Shown in pieces: positions 33,057-41,863 of a DNA stretch of 64,000 nucleotides (positions are counted from its first letter, which is position 1; the number at the start of each line of letters is the position of its first letter). The translations under genes and the position numbers were made by a program. The stretch spans positions 248,001 to 312,000 of the forward strand of contig NZ_FNDJ01000011.1 of NCBI RefSeq assembly GCF_900099965.1. Direction: 5' to 3'. Origin of the DNA: Nonomuraea jiangxiensis (GTDB lineage Bacteria; Actinomycetota; Actinomycetes; Streptosporangiales; Streptosporangiaceae). The notes under the pieces are model-generated. The model saw nothing but the letters and a program-made list of their open reading frames with translations. It made no database searches and was not told the origin of the DNA.

Positions 33057-33896
33057 ATGTACCGGCGTACGGCGACCCTCGGCCTGGCGGCCACCCTGGC
33101 CCTCACCTCCTGCGGCACCCAGCGGGCCGGTGCGCCGCCCGCGCCGGCGCCCCGCTACGAGGCCAGCGTGACCGTGCTCGAAGGCCACGGACACGGGCCC
33201 CAGCTCTGCGCGGCGGTCGCCGAGTCGCTGCCGCCACGGTGCGGCGGCCCCGACGTCGTCGGCTGGGACTGGAAGGCGGTGGCGCACGAGTCGCAGTCCG
33301 GGGTGAGGTGGGGCTCCTACCGGGTGGTCGGCACCTGGGACGGCGCCAGGCTGACGCTCACCGAGCCGCCGGGCGCGCCCGAGCGGGAGACCCCGCCAGG
33401 GGAGGACTTCTCCAGCCCGTGCCCGGCGCCGGAGGGCGGCTGGCGGCCGGTCGATCCGGCCAGGGCCACGCAGCCGGCCCTGGAGCAGGCCATCGCGCGG
33501 GCCGGCACGGCCAAGGAGTTCGCGGGCGCCTGGGTGGACCAGGACTACCTGGGCGAGCGGGGCGCGGATTCCCCGGACGCCAACGACCCGGCGCGGCTGG
33601 TGCTCAACCTGCGGTTCACCGGCGACCTGTCGGACCGCGAGGCGTGGATCCGCGAGGTGTGGGGCGGCGCGCTGTGCGTGAGCGGCGCGCGGCGCACCGA
33701 GGCCGAGCTGAACTCGATCCAGGAGCAGGTCCAGAGCGGGCTGGGCGAGGCCATGATCACGGCGTCGTCCAGCGTGCTGCGGAACCAGGTGGAGGTGGGC
33801 GTCTGGCTGGTCACCGAGGAACAGCGCCGCGCCGCCGACGAGCGGTACGGCGCGGGCGCGGTGGTGTTCGACAGCGTGCTGCGGCCGGTGGGGTGA
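33057..33896 (+). CDS. Putative lipoprotein of unknown function
   Basis: About 279 residues. MYRRTATLGLAATLALTSC is a lipoprotein signal peptide with the lipobox Cys at 19, so the protein should be anchored to the outer face of the membrane. The rest has no recognised family; it contains four further cysteines (PQLCAA, PRCGG, SSPCPAP, ALCVSG) that could form disulfides. The longer frame from 33018 would hide the signal peptide. Monocistronic, divergent from the glycine operon. Confidence 0.78.
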   Translation: MYRRTATLGLAATLALTSCGTQRAGAPPAPAPRYEASVTVLEGHGHGPQLCAAVAESLPPRCGGPDVVGWDWKAVAHESQSGVRWGSYRVVGTWDGARLTLTEPPGAPERETPPGEDFSSPCPAPEGGWRPVDPARATQPALEQAIARAGTAKEFAGAWVDQDYLGERGADSPDANDPARLVLNLRFTGDLSDREAWIREVWGGALCVSGARRTEAELNSIQEQVQSGLGEAMITASSSVLRNQVEVGVWLVTEEQRRAADERYGAGAVVFDSVLRPVG

Positions 33897-33909
33897 CGTC
33901 GCCTGCAGG

Positions 33910-34599
33910 TCAGCAGGCGGCGACCAGCGCCTCGAAGAGCGCGCAGTCCGCGGCCGCCTCCGGGTGCCACTGCACGGCCATGACGAAGCCACCGGAGTCC
34001 GGCTCGACCGCCTCGATCGTGCCGTCCTCGGCGGTGGCGGCGACCGCGAGCCCGGGGGCCAGGCGGTCGATGGCCTGGTGGTGGTAGTGCGGGACCGTGA
34101 CGGGATCCGTGCCCAGGGCCTTGGCCAGGCGGGTGCCGGGTCTCGGCGTGACGGGCAGGTGGCCGAAGCGGCCGGGCTCCGGGGAGTGGCCCTGGTGCCC
34201 GACCACGTCGGGGAGGTGCTGGTGCAGGCTGCCGCCGAGGGCGACGTTGAGGACCTGCATGCCGCGGCAGACACCGAGGAACGGCAGGCCCGCGTCGAGG
34301 GCCGCGCGCAGCACGGTGAACTCGGCCTCGTCACGGAACTCGCGGACGTAGCCGGTGCGGTCGTGCGGTGGCTCGCCGTACCTGGCCGGGTCGATGTCGC
34401 CGCCCCCGGCCAGGACGAGGCCGTCCAGGCGGCTCACGACCGGTCCTGGATCGCCGGCCGGGGGCAGCACGACGGGCTGGCCGCCGGCGCGTACGACCTG
34501 CTCCACGTACATGTACGGAAGCAGCGCGACGGGCAGGTCCCACACCGTGAACTTCGCGGGCTCGACGTAGCACGTGATGCCGATGACGGGACGGCGCAC
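33910..34599 (-). CDS. Gamma-glutamyl-gamma-aminobutyrate hydrolase-like (PuuD family)
   Basis: 229 residues, class I glutamine amidotransferase fold. Catalytic Cys111 is in FLGVCRGMQVLNVALGG, and the His-Glu pair in AVQWHPEAA. PuuD removes the glutamyl group at the end of the gamma-glutamylated putrescine route. Position behind a GS-like, an ALDH and an SDR gene on the same strand supports that role; the exact amine is unknown. Confidence 0.88.
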   Translation of the reverse strand: MRRPVIGITCYVEPAKFTVWDLPVALLPYMYVEQVVRAGGQPVVLPPAGDPGPVVSRLDGLVLAGGGDIDPARYGEPPHDRTGYVREFRDEAEFTVLRAALDAGLPFLGVCRGMQVLNVALGGSLHQHLPDVVGHQGHSPEPGRFGHLPVTPRPGTRLAKALGTDPVTVPHYHHQAIDRLAPGLAVAATAEDGTIEAVEPDSGGFVMAVQWHPEAAADCALFEALVAAC

Positions 34600-34612
34600 G
34601 ATGCGATACCTC

Positions 34613-35377
34613 CTAGAACGGCGTGACGTAGGCGCCGGAGATGCCGCCGTCCACCAGGAACTCGCTGCCCGTGATGAACGACGCGTCGTCGCTGGCCAGG
34701 AAGGCCACCGCCGCCGCGATCTCCGAGGCCTCGGCGAAGCGGCCCACCGGGATGTGCACCAGCCGCCGCTGCGCCCGCTCCGGGTCCTTGGCGAACAACT
34801 CCTGCAGCAGCGGCGTGTTCACCGGCCCCGGGCACAGGGCGTTCACCCTGATGCCCTCCCGGGCGAACTGCACGCCCAGCTCCCGCGACATCGCCAGCAC
34901 CCCGCCCTTGGAGGCCGTGTACGAGATCTGCGAGGTGGCCGAGCCCATCACCGCCACGAAGGACGCCGTGTTGATGATCGAGCCCTTGCCCTGGCGGCGC
35001 ATGTAAGGAATGACGTGCTTGCAGCACAGGTAGACGCTGGTCAGGTTCACCTCCTGGACCCGGCGCCAGGCGTCGATGCCGGTCTCCAGGATGGAGTCGT
35101 CGTCCGGGGGCGAGATGCCGGCGTTGTTGAACGCGATGTCCACGCTGCCGTAGGTCTCCTGGGCCGTCGCGTACATCCGGGCGACGTCGTCCTCGCTCGT
35201 CACGTCGGCCTTGACGAAGAGGCCCGCGACCTCGCTCGCGGCCTTGGCGCCGGACTCCTCATCGATGTCCGCGCACACCACCTTGGCGCCCTCGGCGGCG
35301 AACCTGCGGGCCGTGGCCAGCCCGATCCCGCTGCCGGCGCCGGTAATGACGGCCACCCGATCCTGCAAACGCTGCAT
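34613..35377 (-). CDS. SDR-family oxidoreductase
   Basis: 254 residues, classical short-chain dehydrogenase. Cofactor motif TGAGSGIG at 12-19, NNAG near 84, catalytic Tyr153 and Lys157 in ISYTASKGG, C-terminal FLVDGGISGAYVTPF. Asp at CADID suggests NAD preference. Within the amine-catabolic cluster it may oxidise a glutamylated alcohol or amino-alcohol intermediate, which would fit ethanolamine-type rather than putrescine substrates; this is inference. Confidence 0.88.
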   Translation of the reverse strand: MQRLQDRVAVITGAGSGIGLATARRFAAEGAKVVCADIDEESGAKAASEVAGLFVKADVTSEDDVARMYATAQETYGSVDIAFNNAGISPPDDDSILETGIDAWRRVQEVNLTSVYLCCKHVIPYMRRQGKGSIINTASFVAVMGSATSQISYTASKGGVLAMSRELGVQFAREGIRVNALCPGPVNTPLLQELFAKDPERAQRRLVHIPVGRFAEASEIAAAVAFLASDDASFITGSEFLVDGGISGAYVTPF

Positions 35378-35385
35378 GTGATTGC

Positions 35386-36729
35386 TCAATCCGTTGAGAT
35401 GAACACGTTCTTGGTCTCGGTGAACGCCGCCAGGGCGTCCGGGCCGAGCTCCCTGCCGAGCCCCGACTGCTTGAAGCCGCCGAACGGGGTCCAGTAGCGC
35501 ACCGACGAGTGCGAGTTCACCGAGAGGGCGCCCGACTCGACCGCCCTGGCCACGCGGAGCGCCCGTCCGACGTCGCGGGTCCAGATCGAGCCGCTGAGGC
35601 CGTAGGGGGTGTCGTTGGCGATCCGCACGGCCTCCGCCTCGTCCGCGAACGGCACCACCGACACCACCGGGCCGAAGATCTCCTCGGTGAACGCCGGGTC
35701 GGTGACCTCGGGGGTCAGCACGGTCGGCGGGAACCAGTAGCCCTTGCCCCCCGGGCAGGACCCCTGAAGGTAGGGGGTGCCCTGGACGAAGCCGCGCACC
35801 CGGTCGAGGTGCTCGGCGCTGATCAGCGGGCCCATCTCGGTGCTCTCGTCGAGGGGGTCGCCGACCCGCACGCCCTGGACGGCCGGGGCGAGCAGGGCCA
35901 TGAACTCGTCGTACACGGCGGCCTGGACGAGGATCCTGGAACGGGCGCAGCAGTCCTGGCCCGCGTTGTCGAAGACCGCGTAAGGCGCGGTTTTCGCCGC
36001 CTTTTCCAGGTCCGAGTCCGCGAAGACGATGTTCGCGGACTTGCCGCCCAGCTCCAGCGTGATCCGCTTGACCTGAGCCGCCGCCTTGGCGGCGATCTCC
36101 TTGCCCACCTCGGTCGAGCCGGTGAACACGATCTTGGCCACGTGCGGGTGCTCGACCAGCCGGGCCCCGGCGACCTCCCCTGCCCCAGGCAGCACCTGGA
36201 GCACCCCCTCGGGGAGGCCCGCCGCCAAGGCCAGCTCGGCCAGCCTCAGCGCCGTCAGCGGAGTCCACTCGGCCGGCTTGACGATCACCGTGTTGCCCGC
36301 CGCCAGCGCGGGGGCCACGCCCCACGACATGATCAGCATAGGGAAGTTCCACGGCACGATCACGCCCACGACGCCCAGCGGCTCCTGGAACGTGATGTCC
36401 ACGCCACCGGGCACCGGGATCTGCCTGCCGTGGTTGCGCTCGGGGGCGCCGGCGTAGAAGTGCAGCACGTCGCGCACCGTGCCGGCCTCCCAGCGGGCAC
36501 TGCCGATCGGGTGCCCGGCGTTGGCCAGCTCCAGCCGCGCCAGCTCCGCCCCGTGCTCGCCCACCAGGTCGGCGAACCTGCGCAGCAGCCGCGCCCGGTC
36601 GCCCGGCGCGACCTCGCGCCAGGCCGCGTACGCCTTCCTGGCACGCTCCACGGCCCGATCGACCTCGGCAGCGTCGGCCAGCTCGACGTCGGCTATGACG
36701 TCCTCGGTCGCCGGATTAACGATCTTCAT
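35386..36729 (-). CDS. Aldehyde dehydrogenase (PuuC-like)
   Basis: About 447 residues. VPWNFPMLIM and GNTVIVKPAEWTPL form the NAD site; Glu228 (ELGGKSANIVF) and the nucleophile Cys262 (FDNAGQDCCARS) are present. It likely oxidises gamma-glutamyl-aminoaldehyde to the acid. It sits between the GS-like and SDR genes with gaps of 9 and 8 nt, so co-transcription is very likely. Confidence 0.9.
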   Translation of the reverse strand: MKIVNPATEDVIADVELADAAEVDRAVERARKAYAAWREVAPGDRARLLRRFADLVGEHGAELARLELANAGHPIGSARWEAGTVRDVLHFYAGAPERNHGRQIPVPGGVDITFQEPLGVVGVIVPWNFPMLIMSWGVAPALAAGNTVIVKPAEWTPLTALRLAELALAAGLPEGVLQVLPGAGEVAGARLVEHPHVAKIVFTGSTEVGKEIAAKAAAQVKRITLELGGKSANIVFADSDLEKAAKTAPYAVFDNAGQDCCARSRILVQAAVYDEFMALLAPAVQGVRVGDPLDESTEMGPLISAEHLDRVRGFVQGTPYLQGSCPGGKGYWFPPTVLTPEVTDPAFTEEIFGPVVSVVPFADEAEAVRIANDTPYGLSGSIWTRDVGRALRVARAVESGALSVNSHSSVRYWTPFGGFKQSGLGRELGPDALAAFTETKNVFISTD

Positions 36730-36738
36730 TGGCATCTG

Positions 36739-38109
36739 TCACATTCGCTCGAAACCACGGAACAGCTCCCAGTCCGTCACCGCCGCGTCGAAGGCGGCCA
36801 GCTCCACCCGCGCGTTGTTGGCGTAGTGCTCGACCACCTCCTCGCCGAACGCCTCGCGGGCCAGCTTCGACCCCTCGAACAGCGCCAGCGCGTCCCGCAG
36901 CGTGTGCGGCACGGTCTCGGCGCCGGACTCGTAGGCGTTGCCCTCGAAGGCGCCCTCCAGCGGCAGCTCCTGGTCCATGCCGTGCAGCCCGGCCGCCACC
37001 AGCGCGGACACCGCCAGGTACGGGTTGACGTCGCCGCCCGGCACCCGGTTCTCCACGCGCAGCGACCGGCCATGGCCGACCAGCCGGAGCGAGCACGTGC
37101 GGTTGTCGACGCCCCACTTGACGGTCGTGGGGGCGAAGCTGCCGGGCACGTAGCGCTTGTAGGAGTTGATGTTGGGGGCGTACATCAGGGTGAGCTCGCG
37201 CATGCAGGCCAGCTGCCCGGCGATGAAGCGGGCGCCGAGCGGGGAGAGCCCGTACGGTCCCTCGCCCGCCATGACCGGGTCGCCGTCGAGGCTCCTGAGC
37301 GAGATGTGGATGTGGCAGGAGTTGCCCTCGCGCTGGTTCGGCTTGGCCATGAAGGTGATCGACCTGCCCTCCTGGGCGGCGATCTCCTTGGCGCCGTTCT
37401 TGTAGATGGAGTGGTTGTCGCAGGTTCGCAGCGCCTCGTCGTAGCGGAAGGCGATCTCGTGCTGGCCCAGGTTGCACTCGCCCTTGGCGGACTCGACGTA
37501 CAAGCCGGCGCCCTCCATGTCGCGCCTGATCCGCCGCAGCAGCGGTTCGACGCGGGCCGTGCCGAGCAGCGAGTAGTCGACGTTGTAGAGGTTGGCCGGC
37601 GACATGTCGCGGTAGCCGCGCCTCCAGGCGTCCTCGTAGGTGTCCTCGTAGACGCAGAACTCCAGCTCGGTGCCGACGTAGGCGGCCAGGCCGCGCTGGG
37701 CGAGGCGGCCGAGCTGCCGGCGCAGGATCTGGCGGGGCGAGGCGGCCACCTCGCCGCCGTCCTCCCACGCCAGGTCCGCCATCAGCATCGCGGTCCCCTC
37801 CTGCCACGGCACCCGGCGCAGCGTCGTCAGGTCCGGTTTCATCACGAAGTCGCCATAGCCCCGGTCCCAGGACGACATGGCGTAGCCGGAGACCGTGTTC
37901 ATGTCCACGTCCACGGCGAGCAGGTAGTTGCACCCCTCGGAGCCGTGGTGCAGCACCTCGTCCAGAAAGTAGCGCGCGGAGAGCCGCTTGCCCTGCAACC
38001 TGCCCTGCATGTCGGCGATCGCGAGGAGCACGGTGTCGATGCGCCCGGAAGCGACCTCGTCGCGCAGGTCGCCGGCGGACAGGAACCCGGTGCTCTGTCG
38101 CTCGCTCAC
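36739..38109 (-). CDS. Glutamine synthetase-like gamma-glutamylamine ligase
   Basis: 456 residues of the glutamine synthetase fold (ELEFCVYED, AKGECNLGQHEIAFRY, HIHISLRSLDG, NSYKRYVPGSFAP, RVENRVPGGDVNPYL). Linkage to ALDH, SDR and PuuD-like genes indicates that it glutamylates an amine (PuuA/GlnA3/GlnA4-like) rather than making glutamine. The GTG at 38109 is backed by GGAG upstream. First gene of the cluster, divergent from the FadR-type regulator. Confidence 0.9.
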   Translation of the reverse strand: MSERQSTGFLSAGDLRDEVASGRIDTVLLAIADMQGRLQGKRLSARYFLDEVLHHGSEGCNYLLAVDVDMNTVSGYAMSSWDRGYGDFVMKPDLTTLRRVPWQEGTAMLMADLAWEDGGEVAASPRQILRRQLGRLAQRGLAAYVGTELEFCVYEDTYEDAWRRGYRDMSPANLYNVDYSLLGTARVEPLLRRIRRDMEGAGLYVESAKGECNLGQHEIAFRYDEALRTCDNHSIYKNGAKEIAAQEGRSITFMAKPNQREGNSCHIHISLRSLDGDPVMAGEGPYGLSPLGARFIAGQLACMRELTLMYAPNINSYKRYVPGSFAPTTVKWGVDNRTCSLRLVGHGRSLRVENRVPGGDVNPYLAVSALVAAGLHGMDQELPLEGAFEGNAYESGAETVPHTLRDALALFEGSKLAREAFGEEVVEHYANNARVELAAFDAAVTDWELFRGFERM

Positions 38110-38156
38110 GCTACGTCGCTCCGATCTGGCCTGACGCGCTTTCCCGTTAATTGGGC

Positions 38157-38169
38157 TAGTCTCAGACCA
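38157..38169. promoter_or_regulatory. Candidate FadR/GntR operator
   Basis: TAGTCTCAGACCA is an imperfect palindrome around GTCT-C-AGAC, resembling GntR/FadR half-sites (TGGTC...GACCA). It lies between the divergent GS-like and regulator genes, about 45 nt from each start, where a local repressor would act. Confidence 0.45.
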
Positions 38170-38212
38170 TTGATGTGTATGCCGGGATCGCTTGTCAAGG
38201 CCTGAGGACACG

Positions 38213-38938
38213 TTGGACGAGTCGGCGCGTTTGATGACGGTGTTGCGGCCGGTCAGGGCCGGTAACGCCTTCGAGGAGACCGTGGAACGGCTACTCCAGG
38301 CGATCAAGCTCGGCGTGGTGCCGCCGGGCGGCAAGCTCCCTCCCGAGCGCGAGCTCGCGGTCCGGCTCGGCATCAGCAGGGTCACCCTGCGTGAGGCGAT
38401 CCGCGCGCTGTCCGACGCGGGCTACCTCGACGTGCGGCGCGGCCGGTACGGCGGCGCCTTCGTCACCTACGTCCCGCCCGAGCCGGACGCCGGCGAGCTG
38501 CGCCAGGCCGTGGCCAGGATGGGCATGGCCGAGCTGTCGGACGCGCTCACGTTCCGGCTGGCCGTGGAGTGCGGGGCGGCCCAGGTGCTGGCCGCCTCCG
38601 CCCTCACGCCGGAGCAGCGGGCCGTGCTGGCCGGCAGGCTGTCCGACCTCAACGGGGCGGCCCTGGAGGACTACCGCCGCCTCGACACGGCCTTCCACCT
38701 GTCCATCGCGGAGCTGACCGGCTCGACGCTGCTGACCGCGACCTGCGCCGACGCCCGCTCCCGGGTCAGCGACCTGCTCAACGCGATCCCCATGCTCCAG
38801 GTCAACCTGGACCATGCCGCCACCCAGCACCGGGCCATCGCGGACGCCATTTTCGCCGGGGACCCGGACGCGGCCAGGCAGGCGGTGGCGGAGCATCTGG
38901 AGGGCACGGCCGCCCTGTTAAGGGCGTTCCTGTCCTGA
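38213..38938 (+). CDS. FadR/GntR-family transcriptional regulator
   Basis: About 241 residues. Winged helix at the N-terminus (LPPERELAVRLGISRVTLREAIRALSDAGYLDVRRGRYGGAFV) and an FCD effector domain with the metal-type histidines (FHLSIAEL, QHRAIADAI). It probably represses the divergent amine catabolic genes. TTG at 38213 has TGAGGA upstream; the ATG at 38234 is an alternative. Its 3' end overlaps the convergent NACHT gene by 21 nt. Confidence 0.9.
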   Translation: MDESARLMTVLRPVRAGNAFEETVERLLQAIKLGVVPPGGKLPPERELAVRLGISRVTLREAIRALSDAGYLDVRRGRYGGAFVTYVPPEPDAGELRQAVARMGMAELSDALTFRLAVECGAAQVLAASALTPEQRAVLAGRLSDLNGAALEDYRRLDTAFHLSIAELTGSTLLTATCADARSRVSDLLNAIPMLQVNLDHAATQHRAIADAIFAGDPDAARQAVAEHLEGTAALLRAFLS

Positions 38939-41002
38939 CAGGTGGGCGCGCAGCCGCTCGTGGCGGAACTGGTAGATGGGGCCGACCGCGCGCAGGATGC
39001 CCAGGCGGTGCATGTCGTCCAGGAACGGCATCAGCCGGAACGGCAGCCTTCCGGTGAGGGCCAGGCGGCACAGGACGATCACGCAGACGGCCCAGGCGTG
39101 GTGCCTGCCGAAGAGCAGCCCGAAGACGATGGCGGCCAGCCAGGCGAGCGCGAAGGCGAGCGGCACACGCTGCTGAGAGTCGCCCACCGCGGTCAGCAGC
39201 AGCGACAGCGGGATCACCATGCTCAGTGAGCCGAGTGCCCGCGCCAGGGTGAGCGCCCGGTCCGACCGCCAGGAGGAGGGCGGGGTGACCGCCGAGAGGT
39301 CGGGGGCCGGATGTTCCAGCCACTGCACCAGCCAGACGGCGGTTCCCAGGGGCAGGCCGGCGGCCACGGCGCTGACGATGCCGGTGAGCAAGGAGACCAC
39401 GGGCGTGGAGCTCTCCAAGGAGCCGAGACCGATGGGCAGGCCGATGGCGAGGCCGGTGACCAGGCCGGCGCGCAGGGCCGGCACCTCGGGCCTGCGCATG
39501 AGGTGCCGGCGCAGGGTGACCGTGCCGGGGCTGTCGGCCAGCCACGTGTGCGCGGCCCGGGCGAAGATCAGCGGCAGCGCCACGCCCGTCGTGCCGAGCA
39601 GCCACAGCTCGGCCGTGCCGAACGTCATGCGGGAGAGGGCCCCGGCGGCGACCAGGGGGCCCGCCGTCAGGACCGCCAGCACCACTCCCGCGGCGAACGG
39701 CAGCAGGCGGCGCTCGGCGGGTGTGGTGAGCCGGGACGCGATCCGCCACCAGGTCACGTCCGGCTGGCAGGCCAGCGTGCGCAGCCATTTCGTCGCGGCC
39801 TCGGGGCTCCAGCGGTGGTGCGGCCGGAAGGGAGGGTCAGGAGACGACCGGCGGTCGCCTGCCGGCGCCCCACCTGGGCGGGCGGGGGTGTCGTGGCCCG
39901 GCGGTGTCCTGGAGCGGCCGCCGGCCGGTGGTCTGGCGGCCATCGTGGCCGGGACGACGTGGTCGAGGAGGTGGTGCCAGAGCTCGGCTTCGGTGATCCG
40001 CGGGTCGGGATCGTGCTCGGCGTGGACGGTGCGGAGCAGCCATAAACCGAGCGGGGTGGCCGCCACGGCCGCGAGCGCCGGGGACTTTCCCGACCGCAGC
40101 GTGTCCAGCCAGCCCCGCTCCTCGCCGTTCGGGAGGGATGAGCGCAGGTAGTCGGCCGCCACCCGCGGGGTCACCGCCTTGGGCACGATCACCGCCGCGC
40201 CCGTGAGCATCCGGCCCGCCTGCCTGACGGCCGCGTCGTACTCCGGTCTCCGGCAGGTCAGGATCACCTGGTCGCCGTCGCCGAGGCCGCTGTTGAGTCG
40301 CGTGATGACCTCCGACCTGGCCGCGGCGGGCAGCTCGTCCAGGCCGTCGAGCACGGGTAACAGGTGGCCGCCGCGCGCCAGCCAGGCGGGGGCGTCGTCG
40401 CCGTACTGAGGGGAGCGCAGGCCCGGGTAGTGGGCGGCCAGGCGGTCGGCCAGCCAGCCGGACAGGTGCGGCCACCTGGAGAGGTCCCATTCCGTCAGGG
40501 GCAGTATCACCGGCACCGGCTCGCCCTCCTGCGCCGTCTCGATCAGGCCCAGCAGGAGTTGCACCGCCAGCGTGGTCTTTCCGGTGCCCGCACCGCCCGT
40601 GATCACCATCCGGCGCGGGTTCAGGGTGCGGAACCAGGCCACCGGGTCACCCACGGGGCGGCCGTGGGCGTACCAGTCGAGGGGGATGGGGCCGGGGTCG
40701 TTGAGCGAGCGGGCCGCCGCCTCCTCGCGCCACTGGGCGCGTACGAGCTCGCGCAGCGCGGCCTTGGCGTCCGGCACGGGGACCTCCACGGCGGGCCGCC
40801 GCATCCACAGCACCAGCGGCACGGCGACCACCGCGACGGCGAGCAGCACCTGGGCGGCGTCGGCCGAGTCGACCTCCTGGCTGGGATCAAGGTTGCCGGC
40901 CACCAGCGCGCTGAGCGCCACCAGAGCGATCAGGGCCACGGCGGCTAATACGGTGCGCCGAGTCACTTTCCTGAGCTTGTACGACGACGGTGTCGGCGGC
41001 AA
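38918..41002 (-). CDS. NACHT-type NTPase with transmembrane segments
   Basis: About 694 residues. Two N-terminal hydrophobic segments, then a NACHT NTPase: Walker A GGAGTGKTTLA, VILPLTEWDLS, Walker B LLPVLDGLDELP and sensor ILTCRRPEY. A proline-rich linker leads to a C-terminal region with about eight hydrophobic segments, ending in IYQFRHERLRAHL. STAND ATPases of this kind act as signalling switches; role unknown. The open frame reaches TTG 41056 but would then overlap the divergent gene; TTG 41002 or GTG 40966 are more likely starts. Confidence 0.82.
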   Translation of the reverse strand: MPPTPSSYKLRKVTRRTVLAAVALIALVALSALVAGNLDPSQEVDSADAAQVLLAVAVVAVPLVLWMRRPAVEVPVPDAKAALRELVRAQWREEAAARSLNDPGPIPLDWYAHGRPVGDPVAWFRTLNPRRMVITGGAGTGKTTLAVQLLLGLIETAQEGEPVPVILPLTEWDLSRWPHLSGWLADRLAAHYPGLRSPQYGDDAPAWLARGGHLLPVLDGLDELPAAARSEVITRLNSGLGDGDQVILTCRRPEYDAAVRQAGRMLTGAAVIVPKAVTPRVAADYLRSSLPNGEERGWLDTLRSGKSPALAAVAATPLGLWLLRTVHAEHDPDPRITEAELWHHLLDHVVPATMAARPPAGGRSRTPPGHDTPARPGGAPAGDRRSSPDPPFRPHHRWSPEAATKWLRTLACQPDVTWWRIASRLTTPAERRLLPFAAGVVLAVLTAGPLVAAGALSRMTFGTAELWLLGTTGVALPLIFARAAHTWLADSPGTVTLRRHLMRRPEVPALRAGLVTGLAIGLPIGLGSLESSTPVVSLLTGIVSAVAAGLPLGTAVWLVQWLEHPAPDLSAVTPPSSWRSDRALTLARALGSLSMVIPLSLLLTAVGDSQQRVPLAFALAWLAAIVFGLLFGRHHAWAVCVIVLCRLALTGRLPFRLMPFLDDMHRLGILRAVGPIYQFRHERLRAHLSGQERP

Positions 41003-41047
41003 GTGACCTAGAACGGGCAGATGGCTCGTAGCATCTGATTCAGGGAC

Positions 41048-41803
41048 ATGGGGCAATGGTTTCAGCAGAGCATCATCGCGACAGGACGGCTACCGCTGTT
41101 CTGTTACTTCGTCACGCTGATCGTGGCGTTCATCGCGACCCGCATCAACGTCCGGCTGATCAGGGCGAAGATCGGCTGGTTCCGCAACGTGAACGTGGGT
41201 GAGATGCACATCCACCATGCCGTGTTCGGCGTGGTGCTGATGCTGGTGGGCGGGGTCTCCGGGCTCATCGTCCCGTCCAGCTCACAGGCCGGGGCGGTGG
41301 CCGCGGCCTGCGTGTTCGGCCTCGGCTCGGCGCTGGTGCTGGACGAGTTCGCGCTGATCCTGCACCTGCACGACGTCTACTGGGAGGAGGAGGGACGCAC
41401 CTCGGTGGACGCGGTCTTCATCGCGGTCGCCGTCACCGGCCTGCTGCTCATGGGCCTGCGCCCCCTCACCTGGGACTACGGCACCTGGGTCAACCCCGCG
41501 GCGCTGATCGTGGCCAACCTGCTGCTCGCCGTCATCACGCTGCTCAAGGGCAAGATCTGGACCGGGATGGCGGGCCTGTTCGTCCCGCCGATGCTGCTGG
41601 TCGGCGCGATCCGACTGGCGCGGCCGGGCTCCCCGTGGGCCCGCTGGTTCTTCGCCGCCCGCTCGCCGCGCAAGCTGGCCAGGGCCATCCGCCGTGAGGA
41701 ACGGTGGCGGCGGCCGGCCATCAAGGTCAAGATCGCCTTCCAGGAGTTCCTTTCCGGCCGCCACGACCTGCCTTCCACCCGGCGCGGTCGCCGCCATATC
41801 TGA
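41048..41803 (+). CDS. Integral membrane protein with conserved-looking His motifs
   Basis: 251 residues with about six hydrophobic segments. Between helices lie GEMHIHHAVFG and LDEFALILHLHDVYWEEEGRTSVDAVF, clusters of His, Glu and Asp that could bind a metal or protons near the membrane face. The C-terminal 50 residues are basic and cytoplasmic. No family name recognised. Divergent from the NACHT gene and convergent with the NicO gene. Confidence 0.8.
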   Translation: MGQWFQQSIIATGRLPLFCYFVTLIVAFIATRINVRLIRAKIGWFRNVNVGEMHIHHAVFGVVLMLVGGVSGLIVPSSSQAGAVAAACVFGLGSALVLDEFALILHLHDVYWEEEGRTSVDAVFIAVAVTGLLLMGLRPLTWDYGTWVNPAALIVANLLLAVITLLKGKIWTGMAGLFVPPMLLVGAIRLARPGSPWARWFFAARSPRKLARAIRREERWRRPAIKVKIAFQEFLSGRHDLPSTRRGRRHI

Positions 41804-41863
41804 CCGGCGGCCATCCGCGGTCAGGGCGCATGGCCGCACCGACGATCGACCGGCGCCGGTCAG
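41800..41863. terminator. Long inverted repeat between convergent genes
   Basis: CTGACCGGCG (41800-41809) pairs with CGCCGGTCAG (41854-41863); the second arm is itself part of a 14-bp palindrome at the NicO stop codon. A possible shared terminator for two convergent genes. Confidence 0.4.

Noticed and set aside
35509..38205. An 898-codon plus-strand open frame opposite the ALDH and glutamine synthetase-like genes
   Set aside because: Antisense shadow of two well-supported genes; composition is His/Arg/Gly-rich with no domain, a normal effect of high third-position GC.
38918..41002. Calling the NACHT gene an anti-phage system
   Set aside because: No linked defence genes and a membrane architecture unlike characterised bacterial NACHT defence proteins; kept only as an open question.
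38918..41056. NACHT gene starting at TTG 41056
   Set aside because: Would overlap the 5' end of the divergent gene at 41048; starts at 41002 or 40966 are more reasonable.
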